A DNA stretch of 43,502 nucleotides. Origin: Lachnospiraceae bacterium. GTDB taxonomy: Bacteria; Bacillota; Clostridia; Lachnospirales; Lachnospiraceae. Shown in pieces: positions 31,820-40,976 of the stretch. The stretch lies in contig JAJQBQ010000036.1 in assembly GCA_021203205.1 (NCBI GenBank), forward strand, positions 1 through 43,502. Reading direction: 5' to 3'. Position numbers and translations under genes: made by a program. The notes beneath the pieces were generated by a model. It made no database searches. It was not told the DNA's origin and worked only from the letters and a program-made list of their open reading frames with translations. The stretch's first letter is position 1; every line of letters begins with the position of its first letter.

Positions 31820-32046
31820 AAATTTGTGATAGTCCTGTGAAAAAGATCTGACCATTTTTTTAAGTCCGCGATCCTCCGGCAAATTTCTCCGCGCAACAGG
31901 ATCTTTCCTGCGCCTGCAATCGTGCCAGGCGAAGGAAAAAGACATTCTTAATATCCCTCGTCTTCATCCAAAGCCGGTGCAGACGGCGGCCGCACTTTTC
32001 TCCGTCTTCCTGCTTCTTCCTCCGTTCCGGGCTTAGACAGCCGTGC
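31820..32046. other. Gap downstream of topoisomerase subunit A, with an in-frame coding-like tail
   Basis: After the TAA of the subunit A gene (32047-32049) the same frame continues for 32 codons (32046 down to 31951). These encode a charged tail beginning ARLSKPGTEEE and ending LDEDEGY, then TAA at 31948-31950. A hairpin with arms TTCCTGCGCCTG and CAGGCGAAGGAA lies just beyond but has no T run in the right direction. Confidence 0.6.
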
Positions 32047-34449
32047 TTACTTCAGCCTTGTCTTTGTCCCCCGGCTGTCACGCCTGCCGGTTTTCAGCTT
32101 TCTCAAAACGATTTCTTTCTCCCGGTATGTCACTGTGCGGTTTTCTCCGTCCCGCAGGACATAGACATCCGTTACCGTGTCCTCATCGCCCAGGCGAATT
32201 CCGCGCACACCCAGGGCATTTTTCTTCTTTTCCGGGATATCGGCCAGCTGAAGCCTCAGGAAATAACCTTCCGCCGTCTGAAGAATCAGAATCTCCGAGG
32301 TTACCAGCCCGCCCGTCGCATTTTCTCCCTGCGCTCCCACGCCCGCTTCCGCCGCCGTTTCTGCAGACACCTCTTTTTGTGATTTTTCTGAAAGCCTTTC
32401 GGCCTTCCCGGTATTTTCCGACCCGCTCCGGTCTGCCGCTCTGCGGATTGTCCTGGCATCTGTCACCACGACATCGAGAATTTCATCCCCCTCCGCGAGC
32501 TTAGAAGCCGCGACCGTGCGCTTTGCCACATCAAATTCGCCGCCGTCCACCAGCTTCACCATGCCCTTCTTTGTGGCAAACAGCAGCTTCCTGCCGACAA
32601 TTCCTGTCAGGCAGCATACCGCTGCGATGTCCTCCCGGCTGCTGTCGTAGTTGCAGAGATTATCCGCCGGGATTCCCTTTTCCTTGAGTTTTCGCAGCGG
32701 CACATCCTGCGCGCGAATCTGGTGCACCATGCCCTGTCTCGTAAAGATCAGGATCTTATCCGTTGTCATGCAGGGGCACATGTGGCGAAATTCCTTCTCA
32801 CAAAACTCCCTGTTTTTTTCGAAGACAGCCGGTTCCAGCATCTTCGTGTAGCCAAAACGATCCATCACAAGCACGGCTTCCCTGGCCTCCGGAGCCTCCT
32901 CCACGTAAACTGCCTTTTTCCCGTTTATGATAACGGTTCGTCTGGGCACGTCATATTCCTTTTTGATTGCCGCGAGATCCTTCTTGATGACGCGCTTCAT
33001 TGCCCGGGGGCTCGAGAGGATTTCCTCATAGGCCGCAACCTGGGAGGCGAGCTCCTCATACTCCTTCTGCAAAGCCAGAATTTCCAGACCGATCAGGCGG
33101 TAAAGGCGCATCTCCAGAATCGCCTGGGCCTGCCGCTCCGTAAAATTCAGATTCGCAGCCTGCAGTTCCGACTCCTTATGTCGAAATTTGATTCCCTCCG
33201 TATCGCCGGTCATGAGACAGCGTTTTGCCTGCTTCTGATCATGGCTGCCCCGGATGATCTCAATGATGAGATCGATGATATTGCAGGCGCGGATCAGACC
33301 TTCTTTGATCTCCTTCTGTATGCGCGCCTTCTCAAGCAGATTCGTATACTTTCTTCTCGCCACCTCGTACTGAAAATTCACATGGTGGCGGATGATGTCT
33401 TTTAAGCTTAGGGTCTCCGGCTTTCCGTCCGCGATGGCCAGCATGTTGACGCCGAACGTGTCCTCCAGCTTTGTCTTCTTATAGAGAAGATTTTCCAGCT
33501 TTTCCACATCGCAGCCCTTGCGCAGCTCCAGGACGATGCGGATCCCCTCCTTGGAAGACTGGTTCGACACATCCACGATATCTGAGGTTTTCTTTGTCTC
33601 AATCAGATCGCAGACATCCTGAATGAACTTGCCGATGCCTGCACCGATCATGGTGTAGGGAATTTCCGTGATCACCAGGCGGTCGCGCTCGGACCGTTTC
33701 TTCGTCGGCTCAAACTCCACCTTTCCGCGCACTTTGATCTTTCCCACACCGGTCTCATAGATGGCAGGCAGCTCGTCCCGGTTCACCATGATTCCGCCGG
33801 TGGGGAAATCCGGACCCTTCACATAAGTCATGAGCTCCTGATTTGTGATTTTGTCGTTATCTATATATGCGATGACCGCGTCCACAACTTCGCCCAGGTT
33901 GTGGGTGGGAATGCTCGTGGTCATACCCACCGCGATGCCTTCCGCGCCGTTGATGAGGATGTTCGGCACGCGCACCGGCAGCACCTCCGGTTCCCGCTCC
34001 GTCTCGTCAAAGTTCGGCACAAAATTCACGACGTCCTTATCCAGATCCTTCAGATACACGTCCTGCGTAAACTTTTTCAGCTTTGCTTCCGTGTAACGCA
34101 TGGCCGCAGCGCCGTCGCCCTCGATGGAGCCGAAGTTGCCGTGCCCGTCCACCAGCGCCATCCCCTTTTTAAAATCCTGCTCCATCACTACAAGCGCGTC
34201 GTAGATGGAGGAGTCGCCGTGGGGATGGAATTTACCCATCGTATCGCCGACGATACGCGCCGATTTGCGGTGCGGTTTGTCGTAATTTAAACCCAGCTGA
34301 TCCATCGCGTAGAGCACACGCCGCTGTACCGGTTTCAAACCGTCGCGCACATCCGGCAGGGCGCGGGCCGTAATAACGCTCATGGCGTAGTCGATATATG
34401 ATTTCTGCATGACTTCCGAATATTCGCTTCGGATGATTTGTTCTGGCAT
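32047..34449 (-). CDS. Type IIA DNA topoisomerase subunit A (GyrA/ParC family)
   Basis: An 800-residue breakage-reunion subunit. The N-terminal catalytic core is complete: [28 protein letters not shown], the quinolone-region [12 protein letters not shown] (Ser80, Asp84) and the DNA-cleaving Tyr119 in [11 protein letters not shown], then tower and coiled coil to about 500. The C-terminal beta-pinwheel is present but I find no GyrA box (QRRGGKG type). Its absence argues against strong negative supercoiling and for a topoisomerase IV-like or second-gyrase role. The core sequence, however, is closer to GyrA than to Bacillus ParC. A charged Ser/Glu/Ala-rich insert lies near 685-720. The gene follows subunit B by 97 bp. 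The stop is followed by a coding-like in-frame tail, so the native C-terminus may once have been longer. Confidence 0.9.
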   Translation of the reverse strand: MPEQIIRSEYSEVMQKSYIDYAMSVITARALPDVRDGLKPVQRRVLYAMDQLGLNYDKPHRKSARIVGDTMGKFHPHGDSSIYDALVVMEQDFKKGMALVDGHGNFGSIEGDGAAAMRYTEAKLKKFTQDVYLKDLDKDVVNFVPNFDETEREPEVLPVRVPNILINGAEGIAVGMTTSIPTHNLGEVVDAVIAYIDNDKITNQELMTYVKGPDFPTGGIMVNRDELPAIYETGVGKIKVRGKVEFEPTKKRSERDRLVITEIPYTMIGAGIGKFIQDVCDLIETKKTSDIVDVSNQSSKEGIRIVLELRKGCDVEKLENLLYKKTKLEDTFGVNMLAIADGKPETLSLKDIIRHHVNFQYEVARRKYTNLLEKARIQKEIKEGLIRACNIIDLIIEIIRGSHDQKQAKRCLMTGDTEGIKFRHKESELQAANLNFTERQAQAILEMRLYRLIGLEILALQKEYEELASQVAAYEEILSSPRAMKRVIKKDLAAIKKEYDVPRRTVIINGKKAVYVEEAPEAREAVLVMDRFGYTKMLEPAVFEKNREFCEKEFRHMCPCMTTDKILIFTRQGMVHQIRAQDVPLRKLKEKGIPADNLCNYDSSREDIAAVCCLTGIVGRKLLFATKKGMVKLVDGGEFDVAKRTVAASKLAEGDEILDVVVTDARTIRRAADRSGSENTGKAERLSEKSQKEVSAETAAEAGVGAQGENATGGLVTSEILILQTAEGYFLRLQLADIPEKKKNALGVRGIRLGDEDTVTDVYVLRDGENRTVTYREKEIVLRKLKTGRRDSRGTKTRLK

Positions 34450-34546
34450 ATCTGTTTTCCTTCTTGTACTCCCTCCTGCCGATCAGATTCATTTGCCGGC
34501 CGGAAGATTTCTGCGCTGTTTTCGACTGGTGAACACTTTACCGATA

Positions 34547-36463
34547 TCAGGTGATATCCAGCTCCGCGTCCGCCGCATGCTCGTAGATAAATTCCCGGCG
34601 CGGCGGCACGTCTGTGCCCATCAGCATGCCTGTGATATCGCTGGCCATATGGGCATCCTCGATCTCCACCAGCTTTAACACGCGGGTTTCCGGGTCGAGC
34701 GTTGTCTCCCAGAGCTGATCCGCGTCCATCTCGCCCAGGCCCTTGTAACGCTGCAGCGTGAAGGCGGAGCCGCTGTGGGTTTTGCGGTATTTTTCCAGTG
34801 CCTTGTCGTCGTAAAGGTATTCGCCCTTTCCTTTTTTCGGCACCACCTTGTAAAGCGGCGGTGTCGCAATATATACATGCCCGTGCAGGATAAGCTCCGG
34901 CATGAAGCGGTAGAAAAATGTCAGAAGCAGCGTGGCGATATGCGCTCCGTCCACATCGGCATCCGTCATGATGACGATCTTGTGGTAGCGAAGCTTACTG
35001 ATATCGAAATCGTTTCCGTAGCCCTCGGAAAAACCACATCCGAAGGTGTTGATCATGGTCTTGATCTCCGCGTTCGCGAGAACCTTGTCGATGGAGGCCT
35101 TTTCCACATTTAAAATTTTCCCGCGGATCGGCAAAATAGCTTGGGTGCGGCGGTTACGGGCTGTTTTCGCGGAGCCGCCGGCGGAATCTCCTTCTACGAT
35201 AAAGATCTCGCACTCCTCCGGTCTGCGGCTCTCGCAGTTTGCCAGCTTGCCGTTCGAGTCGATGGAAAACTTCTGCTTTGTCAGCAGATTTGTCCGCGCC
35301 TTTTCCTCCGCCTTGCGGATCTTCGCGGACTTCTCCGCGCAGGCGATCACATTCTTTAAGACTTCCAGATTCTTGTCAAAATACAGTGTCAGGGCTTCGC
35401 CGGTGGCGTCGTTTACAACCTTGCCGGCATCCGCATTGTCCAGCTTTGTCTTTGTCTGCCCCTCGAAGCGCGGATCCGGGTGCTTGATGGCGATGACTGC
35501 CGTCATGCCGTTGCGCACATCCGCACCGGTGAAATTCGCATCCTTCTCTTTCAGTATGCCGAGTTCCCTGGCATACTGATTGATAATCATGGTGTAGCGC
35601 GTCTTGAAGCCCGTAATGTGCGTACCGCCCTCCTGGGTATAAATGTTATTGCAAAAACCGAGGATGTTTTCCTCGAATTCGTCCACAAACTGGATGGCGG
35701 CCTCCACCTCGATGCCGTCCGACTTTCGTTTAAAACAGATGACGTCGTGCAGTGCCGGTTTTCCGGTATTCAGCGCCTTCACATAGGCGGCCAGCCCTTC
35801 CGGCTCATGGAAGGTGACGCTCTCCTGCTCCTTTTCCCGCTCATTTTCAAAATAAATGGTGAGCTCCGGGTTCAGGTAGGCCGTCTCATGCAGGCGACTT
35901 TTGATGGCATCCGCCTTAAAATAAGTTTTCTCAAAGATTTCCCCGTCCGGCAGAAACTGAATCCTCGTGCCGGTCTCGCCCCGCTTTACCGTTCCGATCT
36001 GCTCCAGGGGGCTTGCCACCTTGCCTCGCTCATAGCGCTGGCGCCAGAGTTTTCCGTCCGTTTTCACCTCCACGGTAAGCCACTCGGAGAGCGCGTTCAC
36101 CACCGATGCGCCTACACCGTGAAGACCTCCGGAAATCTTATAGCCGCCGTTGCCGAACTTGCCGCCCGCGTGCAGCATGGTAAAAACCACCTGCACCGCC
36201 GGAAGCCCCGTCTTCTCCTGGATGCCCACCGGAATGCCGCGCCCGTTATCTTCCACTACGGCCGTGCCGTCCTGCTTTAATGTCACACGGATCTCGGTGC
36301 ACGCGCCCGCAAGGTGCTCGTCTACCGAGTTATCTACAATCTCATAAACCAGATGGTTTAATCCTCTGGTCGACGTGCTTCCGATATACATGCCCGGACG
36401 CATGCGCACCGCTTCCAGGCCCTCCAGCACGGTAATACTGCCGGCGTCATATTTTTCTGCCAT
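34547..36463 (-). CDS. Type IIA DNA topoisomerase subunit B (GyrB/ParE family)
   Basis: A 638-residue ATPase subunit. GHKL ATPase: Glu41 and Asn45 in VYEIVDNSVDEH, DNGRGIPVG, and the lid GGKFGNGGYKISGGLHGVGASVVNAL. Transducer domain with the Lys in QTKTKL. TOPRIM metal site in VEGDSAGGSAKTARNRRTQA and MTDADVDGAHI. The C-terminal tail RYKGLGEMDADQLWETT is conserved. Length equals typical Firmicute GyrB. The ATG at 36463 has GGAGG 11 bases upstream; an open extension to 36508 lacks a site. It is not near dnaA or recF, where the main gyrase genes usually lie, which fits a second topoisomerase pair. It pairs with the downstream subunit A gene. Confidence 0.92.
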   Translation of the reverse strand: MAEKYDAGSITVLEGLEAVRMRPGMYIGSTSTRGLNHLVYEIVDNSVDEHLAGACTEIRVTLKQDGTAVVEDNGRGIPVGIQEKTGLPAVQVVFTMLHAGGKFGNGGYKISGGLHGVGASVVNALSEWLTVEVKTDGKLWRQRYERGKVASPLEQIGTVKRGETGTRIQFLPDGEIFEKTYFKADAIKSRLHETAYLNPELTIYFENEREKEQESVTFHEPEGLAAYVKALNTGKPALHDVICFKRKSDGIEVEAAIQFVDEFEENILGFCNNIYTQEGGTHITGFKTRYTMIINQYARELGILKEKDANFTGADVRNGMTAVIAIKHPDPRFEGQTKTKLDNADAGKVVNDATGEALTLYFDKNLEVLKNVIACAEKSAKIRKAEEKARTNLLTKQKFSIDSNGKLANCESRRPEECEIFIVEGDSAGGSAKTARNRRTQAILPIRGKILNVEKASIDKVLANAEIKTMINTFGCGFSEGYGNDFDISKLRYHKIVIMTDADVDGAHIATLLLTFFYRFMPELILHGHVYIATPPLYKVVPKKGKGEYLYDDKALEKYRKTHSGSAFTLQRYKGLGEMDADQLWETTLDPETRVLKLVEIEDAHMASDITGMLMGTDVPPRREFIYEHAADAELDIT

Positions 36464-36612
36464 AATCTGCTGTTCCTCCAAATAGTCCCCAACGAAAAAT
36501 GGTATCACAAATTTATTCTAAAACTTTCGCATGAAGCTTTTTCCCCGCTCAGCGAAAAATTCAAAAATTCACTTAAGTGGCAAAAGTCGGTTCACGAATT
36601 GTTCTGCGCTCC

Positions 36613-36645
36613 GGAAATTTATGCTTCGCATGAACTTCAATTTCC
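36613..36645. repeat. Intergenic hairpin between ribF and topoisomerase subunit B
   Basis: GGAAATT (36613-36619) pairs with AATTTCC (36639-36645) around an inner ATGC-TTC-GCAT hairpin (36621-36631). The flanking GCGCTCCGGAAATTTA resembles GCGCTTCCGGAAATTTA within the large palindrome at 9005-9201, so both may descend from one repeat family. Confidence 0.45.
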
Positions 36646-36704
36646 ACAATCCTGCCAAAATGACGAAAGCATAATCTCCGGCACCGAATCTATTCTGTCT
36701 TTCG

Positions 36705-37778
36705 TCAGATAACGCAGCTCATCCTTTCTTCCTTATCCCGCTCAATCTGCGCCCGCAGCTCCTCCGCACCCGCAAACTTCCTCTCGGGCCGCTGGAAACG
36801 AAGCAGCCGCACCGTTGCTTTTTCTCCGTACACATCCCGGTCAAAATCAAACAGATATGTCTCCACGGAAGGCTGCATGGTATCCGAAACGGTCGGCCGA
36901 ACGCCGATATTTGTGATGCTCTGATATATTTTCCCGTCAAGCACCGTCTCGGAAGCGTAAACTCCGTAGGCCGGAAGCAGCTTGCAGGGCTCTGTTTTCA
37001 GATTAATGGTCGGAAAACCGAGTGTTCTTCCCACGGCTTTTCCGTGGATAATAGCACCCGTAAAGAAATACGGGTAGCCGAGCATCCGGTTCGCCAGCTC
37101 GATCTCACCCTTTTGCAGACATTCGCGTATCCGGGTACTGCCGATAACCTCCTCCCCGGAAATACTCCCGCTGCCACCTTTCCTGCGGTTCTCCGGTTTT
37201 TTTCTCCGGGTTTCGTCCTGTGACGTTTCTCCCATTTCACCATCATCCCGCAGAAGTTTGTCAATCCCCACTGTTTCGGACTCTTCTTTGTCCCCGTTTT
37301 CCTGTAAAATCTCCGCGACGGTTTCTTTCCGGATAATCTTTACTCTGTATCCAAGCTTTCCCGCCATTCGGACAGCCATCGCCGCATCGCCGCGACGATT
37401 TCGTCCGAAGTGAATATCCTCCCCGCCGATCAGCAGTTTCATGCCAAGCTGCCCACACAGAATGTCCCCGAGGAAGCTCTCCGCTTCCGTTGCCAGAAAC
37501 TTATGTGAAACCGGATAAATGATAAGAACATCCACCCCCAGCTGTCCGTAAAGCGAGATTTTTTCTTCCTCCGTCAGGAGCAGCGACTCCGTCTCTCCCT
37601 TTAACAGGCTTGCAGGCGGCACACTGAACGTAAAGATTACCGTGGTGTACCCTTCCTCTTTTGCCCTGGCAATTTCGCGCAGTATTCTGCGGTGACCGAG
37701 ATGAATCCCGTCGAATTTTCCCAGCGCAACGGCTGTATTCTGAAATTTAAAATCTACCGTATCCTTAATCAGCTGCAC
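36705..37778 (-). CDS. ribF: Bifunctional riboflavin kinase / FMN adenylyltransferase
   Basis: A 357-residue enzyme making FMN and then FAD from riboflavin. The N-terminal nucleotidyltransferase has GKFDGIHLGHRRIL and GGEDIHFGRNRRGD. After STRIRECL the riboflavin kinase domain follows (GRTLGFPTINL, AYGVYASE, SVETYLFDFDRDVYG). Between the two normal elements (about 153-207) is a highly charged insert of ~50 residues, rich in Glu, Lys, Arg and Gly, which makes the protein longer than the usual 310-320. The start is GTG at 37778 with AAAGGAG 11 bases upstream. Its own promoter lies at 37875-37903. It is the last gene of the infB-rbfA-nrnA-truB-ribF order common in Firmicutes. Confidence 0.95.
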   Translation of the reverse strand: MQLIKDTVDFKFQNTAVALGKFDGIHLGHRRILREIARAKEEGYTTVIFTFSVPPASLLKGETESLLLTEEEKISLYGQLGVDVLIIYPVSHKFLATEAESFLGDILCGQLGMKLLIGGEDIHFGRNRRGDAAMAVRMAGKLGYRVKIIRKETVAEILQENGDKEESETVGIDKLLRDDGEMGETSQDETRRKKPENRRKGGSGSISGEEVIGSTRIRECLQKGEIELANRMLGYPYFFTGAIIHGKAVGRTLGFPTINLKTEPCKLLPAYGVYASETVLDGKIYQSITNIGVRPTVSDTMQPSVETYLFDFDRDVYGEKATVRLLRFQRPERKFAGAEELRAQIERDKEERMSCVI

Positions 37779-37874
37779 TTTTTCACAGGCTCCTTTAATA
37801 TACGTTCACGCCCGTTCCTGTAGCGAAATACAAATTCGCACACAACATCCGGTACACTGTATCCGATGCCATTT

Positions 37875-37903
37875 ACTATACCACGCTTTGTGGTCGAACG
37901 CAA
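37875..37903 (-). promoter_or_regulatory. Promoter of ribF, overlapping a CGAAC-GCAA-GTTCG hairpin
   Basis: TTGCGT (37898-37903) and TATAGT (37875-37880) on the minus strand, 17 bases apart, in the 146-bp gap after truB. The -35 lies inside a tetraloop hairpin (37895-37908). Confidence 0.55.
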
Positions 37904-37924
37904 GTTCGTTTTTATACAAAGTTG

Positions 37925-38986
37925 TCAGACTTTTTCCGGACTGTAAAAGATTTTTTCCGGCAGATAACTGTCTTTTTCACGGTTTCGGCGGTATATTCCC
38001 AGAAATTTGCCGTCCGGAAGATAAATTCTGAGGAATTCATTTTTCGTCAAATCTTTTTTCGATCCCTGCCTCATATTGTCAGAAAAACGAGAAGACTTCT
38101 GCACTTCATCCCCATGTTCCGGCTCCGGCTTCCGCATCTCATCCCCATATTCCGGCTCCGGCTTCTGCGCCTCATCCCTGTATTCCGGCTCCAGCTTTTC
38201 TGTCGGAATCGGATTCCCGTTTCTTGCCGGCACAAGAAATGAAGCATCCACGCGCACGGACGGATAATCAAACATCTCATCCGGCGGGGTAATATACTGC
38301 TCCAGCTCTCCTCTGTCACGAAGCTCCGTGATTTCCCCCAGTGTTTTCGCGTCCTCAAGCCGGAAAGGCCCCACCGCCCTGCGGATGAGGCTTTCCATAC
38401 AGCCGCCGCAACCGAGCGCCCGCCCGATGTCATCGCAGAGACTGCGGATGTAAGTGCCTTTGCCGCAATGCACCAGCAGACGGATGTGCGGCAAATCCAT
38501 GGAGAGCACCTCGATCGAATAGATTTCGATTTCCCGCGGCTTCCGCTCCAAAACCACGCCGGTTCTGGCAAGATCCACCAGCTTTTTGCCGTTCACCTTG
38601 AGCGCCGAGTACATGGGCGGAACCTGCATCTGCCTTCCCACAAAAGAGGAAAGAATCCCGTAAATTCTTTCCTCCAGCTCCGATATTTTTAATTCTCTGA
38701 CAAATTCTTCCCAGTCTGCCTGCCCCGTCACCGTGCCGGTGATATCCAGCGTGTCCGTGGTGATTCCCAGCAGCAGCCCGGCCTCGTAGACCTTGTCGCG
38801 GTTCGTCAGCATGTCACAGAGCTTCGTACCGCTGCCAAGGCATACCGGCAGCACGCCCTCCGCGTCCGGGTCGAGCGTGCCGGTGTGGCCGATTTTTTTC
38901 TGGCCGAGGATTCCGCGAAGCTTCGCCACCACATCGTGGGAGGTATAGCCGCGCTCCTTATATACATTGATAATTCCGTTGTACAT
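37925..38986 (-). CDS. truB: tRNA pseudouridine(55) synthase
   Basis: A 353-residue enzyme that makes pseudouridine 55 in the T-loop of tRNAs. Catalytic Asp39 lies in KIGHTGTLDPDAEGVL; motifs YEAGLLLGITTDTLDITG and CGKGTYIRSLCDDIG are typical. The C-terminal part (about 263-353) resembles the small TruB_C/PUA-like domain but is split by three 11-residue repeats (EPEYGDEMRKP type, residues ~266-298) encoded by a 33-bp minisatellite. The ATG at 38986 has GGGAAT about seven bases upstream; the longer frame to 39103 overlaps nrnA and is not used. It lies 31 bp after nrnA. Confidence 0.95.
   Translation of the reverse strand: MYNGIINVYKERGYTSHDVVAKLRGILGQKKIGHTGTLDPDAEGVLPVCLGSGTKLCDMLTNRDKVYEAGLLLGITTDTLDITGTVTGQADWEEFVRELKISELEERIYGILSSFVGRQMQVPPMYSALKVNGKKLVDLARTGVVLERKPREIEIYSIEVLSMDLPHIRLLVHCGKGTYIRSLCDDIGRALGCGGCMESLIRRAVGPFRLEDAKTLGEITELRDRGELEQYITPPDEMFDYPSVRVDASFLVPARNGNPIPTEKLEPEYRDEAQKPEPEYGDEMRKPEPEHGDEVQKSSRFSDNMRQGSKKDLTKNEFLRIYLPDGKFLGIYRRNREKDSYLPEKIFYSPEKV
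38104..38202 (-). repeat. 33-bp coding minisatellite in truB
   Basis: Three units (38104-38136, 38137-38169, 38170-38202) encode EPEYRDEAQKP, EPEYGDEMRKP and EPEHGDEVQKS. They interrupt the C-terminal domain of TruB. Confidence 0.85.
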
Positions 38987-39017
38987 ACAAATTCCCTGCT
39001 CCCATCCCGCTGTCCTT

Positions 39018-40025
39018 TTACTCTGCTGTGCCCACGGTCTTTTCCCGCTTCGCCATCTCTTTAAACTGCATCTCGATGCGGGCCGAGATATTGTTGAGCA
39101 CATCGTGCATGGTGCCCTTCATCTCGCAGCCGGCCGCGCGAATGTGTCCGCCGCCGCCGAAATACTTTGCGACTTTGCTCACATCGATCAGGTTTTTGGA
39201 GCGCATGCTCACCTTATATTCCAGTTCGCCGATCTCATAGAGGAAAATCGCACACTCGACACCGGCCGTGAGCCGCAGCTGCTCGACAATACCGCCCAGA
39301 TCCGCACCGGTCACACCGTAAAAGTCCATCTGCGCTTTGCGGATGGCGGAGAAGATGCATTTTTTGTCCATGAAAAGGATGCTCTCCAGCAGCGCACGGC
39401 CCAGAATCTGGTTCTGTATGTATGTCTTCTCATAAAATGTCTCGTCGATCAGCCGGGTAGTGTCGATGCCTTTCGACATCAGCCGCCCCGCCACCTGCAT
39501 GGTGTGTTCCGAGGTGCCGGCGTATTTGAACACGCCGGTGTCATGCACGATGCCGAGATAAAGCTCTTCCGCTATCTTCTGCGAAATGCGCTCCTCATCC
39601 ATCAGGTCATACAGTACTTCACAGGTGGAACTGGCATCCGGCACAATCACATTTCCGTCCGCAAAAGCATCATTGCTGACGTGATGGTCAATGCAGAAGG
39701 TGCGCTTTGCCCCCTCAAAGACCGGGGCCAAAATTCCCAGCCGGTCCACCGTGCTGCAGTCGACGATCACAAACAGATCCGGCGCTTCCACGCCGCGCTC
39801 CATCGCATCCTTCCACAAAATGACATTTCCGTCCTCTTTCAGGTAGCGAAGATCCGATGTAATCCTGTCAAAATAAACGCTGACCTCGCAGGAATTCGGA
39901 AAGTTTTCCCATATATAATTTGCAAGCGCCACGCAGGAACCGACACAATCGCCGTCCGGATTTTTGTGCCCGGAGATGGCGATGGTCTTTGCGCCGCGGA
40001 TGATGTCTTCTATTTTCTTATTCAT
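39018..40025 (-). CDS. nrnA: DHH-family nanoRNase / pAp phosphatase
   Basis: A 335-residue DHH-DHHA1 phosphoesterase that degrades very short RNAs and dephosphorylates pAp. Metal-binding motifs: ISGHKNPDGDCVGS (about 17-30), VIVDCSTVDRLG, and the DHH signature CIDHHVSND (about 106-114). The DHHA1 domain ends with GGGGHIRAAG (about 289). The ATG at 40025 has AGGAGG four bases upstream. It lies in the standard position between rbfA and truB, with gaps of 87 and 31 bp. Confidence 0.94.
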   Translation of the reverse strand: MNKKIEDIIRGAKTIAISGHKNPDGDCVGSCVALANYIWENFPNSCEVSVYFDRITSDLRYLKEDGNVILWKDAMERGVEAPDLFVIVDCSTVDRLGILAPVFEGAKRTFCIDHHVSNDAFADGNVIVPDASSTCEVLYDLMDEERISQKIAEELYLGIVHDTGVFKYAGTSEHTMQVAGRLMSKGIDTTRLIDETFYEKTYIQNQILGRALLESILFMDKKCIFSAIRKAQMDFYGVTGADLGGIVEQLRLTAGVECAIFLYEIGELEYKVSMRSKNLIDVSKVAKYFGGGGHIRAAGCEMKGTMHDVLNNISARIEMQFKEMAKREKTVGTAE

Positions 40026-40112
40026 AAAACCTCCTGTCTGCGGATGATTTCTCACTCTCTGTTACATAACGGATGCAGGTGTCCAAAGGATAACACCACG
40101 GATTTTCCCGTG

Positions 40113-40556
40113 TTATTCCTCATCCGAAGTACCGTATTCTTCCGTATCTTCTCCGTATTCGTCCGAAGCAGTTTCTTCTGAAACTTCCCCCTCGCCGTCG
40201 CGGATCAGCTCCATCTGCTCCTCAATTTTCTTCATCATATTCATACCATATTCAATGGATTCATCCAAAATAAAGATCAGTTCCGGCGTGTTGCGCAGGT
40301 TGACGGTGGCAGCCAGACGCCTGCGGATAAAGCCTTCCGCGCTTTTTAAGCCCGCAATCGTGTTTTTCTTTTCTTCTTCCCCGCCGAGTACGCTGATGTA
40401 GACCTTACATGTCTTTAAATCCGTGGCCACGATCGCCTCGGTAACACTGGTCATGGGATGGATACGCGGATCCTTGATTTCGGCAGCTATAATATGGCTC
40501 AGCTCTTTTTTCACTTCACCGTTGATTCTCGTATTCTTAATACTGTTTTTCTTCAT
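40113..40556 (-). CDS. rbfA: 30S ribosome-binding factor A
   Basis: A 147-residue factor for late 30S subunit maturation. KH-type fold: NGEVKKELSHIIAAEIKDPRI, then VTEAIVATDLKTCKVYISVLG, and the C-terminal NLRNTPELIFILDESIEYGMNM with the AxG-like kink region. About 30 acidic residues are appended at the C-terminus (GEGEVSEETASDEYGEDTEEYG), more than the family needs. The start has AGAGGA about 10 bases upstream. It follows infB after an unusually long 420-bp gap. Confidence 0.95.
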   Translation of the reverse strand: MKKNSIKNTRINGEVKKELSHIIAAEIKDPRIHPMTSVTEAIVATDLKTCKVYISVLGGEEEKKNTIAGLKSAEGFIRRRLAATVNLRNTPELIFILDESIEYGMNMMKKIEEQMELIRDGEGEVSEETASDEYGEDTEEYGTSDEE

Positions 40557-40976
40557 ATCTATATAATCCTCTATCTTAAAAAATCCCGCCCGTGAGAACG
40601 GCGTGGATACTTATTTTCAACCGATATCTTATGGGGCTCACTTTCCTTCTGTTACTATCTGTCTTTTTTTAGTTTTCATTCATTTTTTCGCAGGAACCCG
40701 TGTAATTCTTTTCGGCTGCCGCGATGTACTGTAAAAATTTGCCGGGCCCCGAAGAAAATGCTTCGCATTTTCTTCGGGTGCGACCGGCTTTCATCTCCGG
40801 TAAGGCCTGCAGTCAGACAGGGGTGTTGCTACCGTAACGTAACCGTAAACAGCACCACGACAGCCGTTATTCTTTTATTTACAATGTTCGTTAGGATTGC
40901 GGGAGCGCGAAGCGCGGAACAATCCGTGAGCCAGCTTTTGACACCTTAATCATGTTTTAGCTGTACGAAAAGGGAC
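40557..40976. other. 420-bp gap between infB and rbfA with hairpins
   Basis: No gene is supported. CCCGAAGAAAATG (40748-40760) pairs perfectly with CATTTTCTTCGGG (40766-40778) around CTTCG, with GCCGG/CCGGC outside it. A second hairpin with outer GGATTG/CAATCC arms lies near 40894-40925. Close to rbfA, a GC-rich stem (about 40587-40606) followed on the minus strand by ATTTTTT (40579-40585) could act as an attenuator or terminator between the two genes. Confidence 0.5.
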
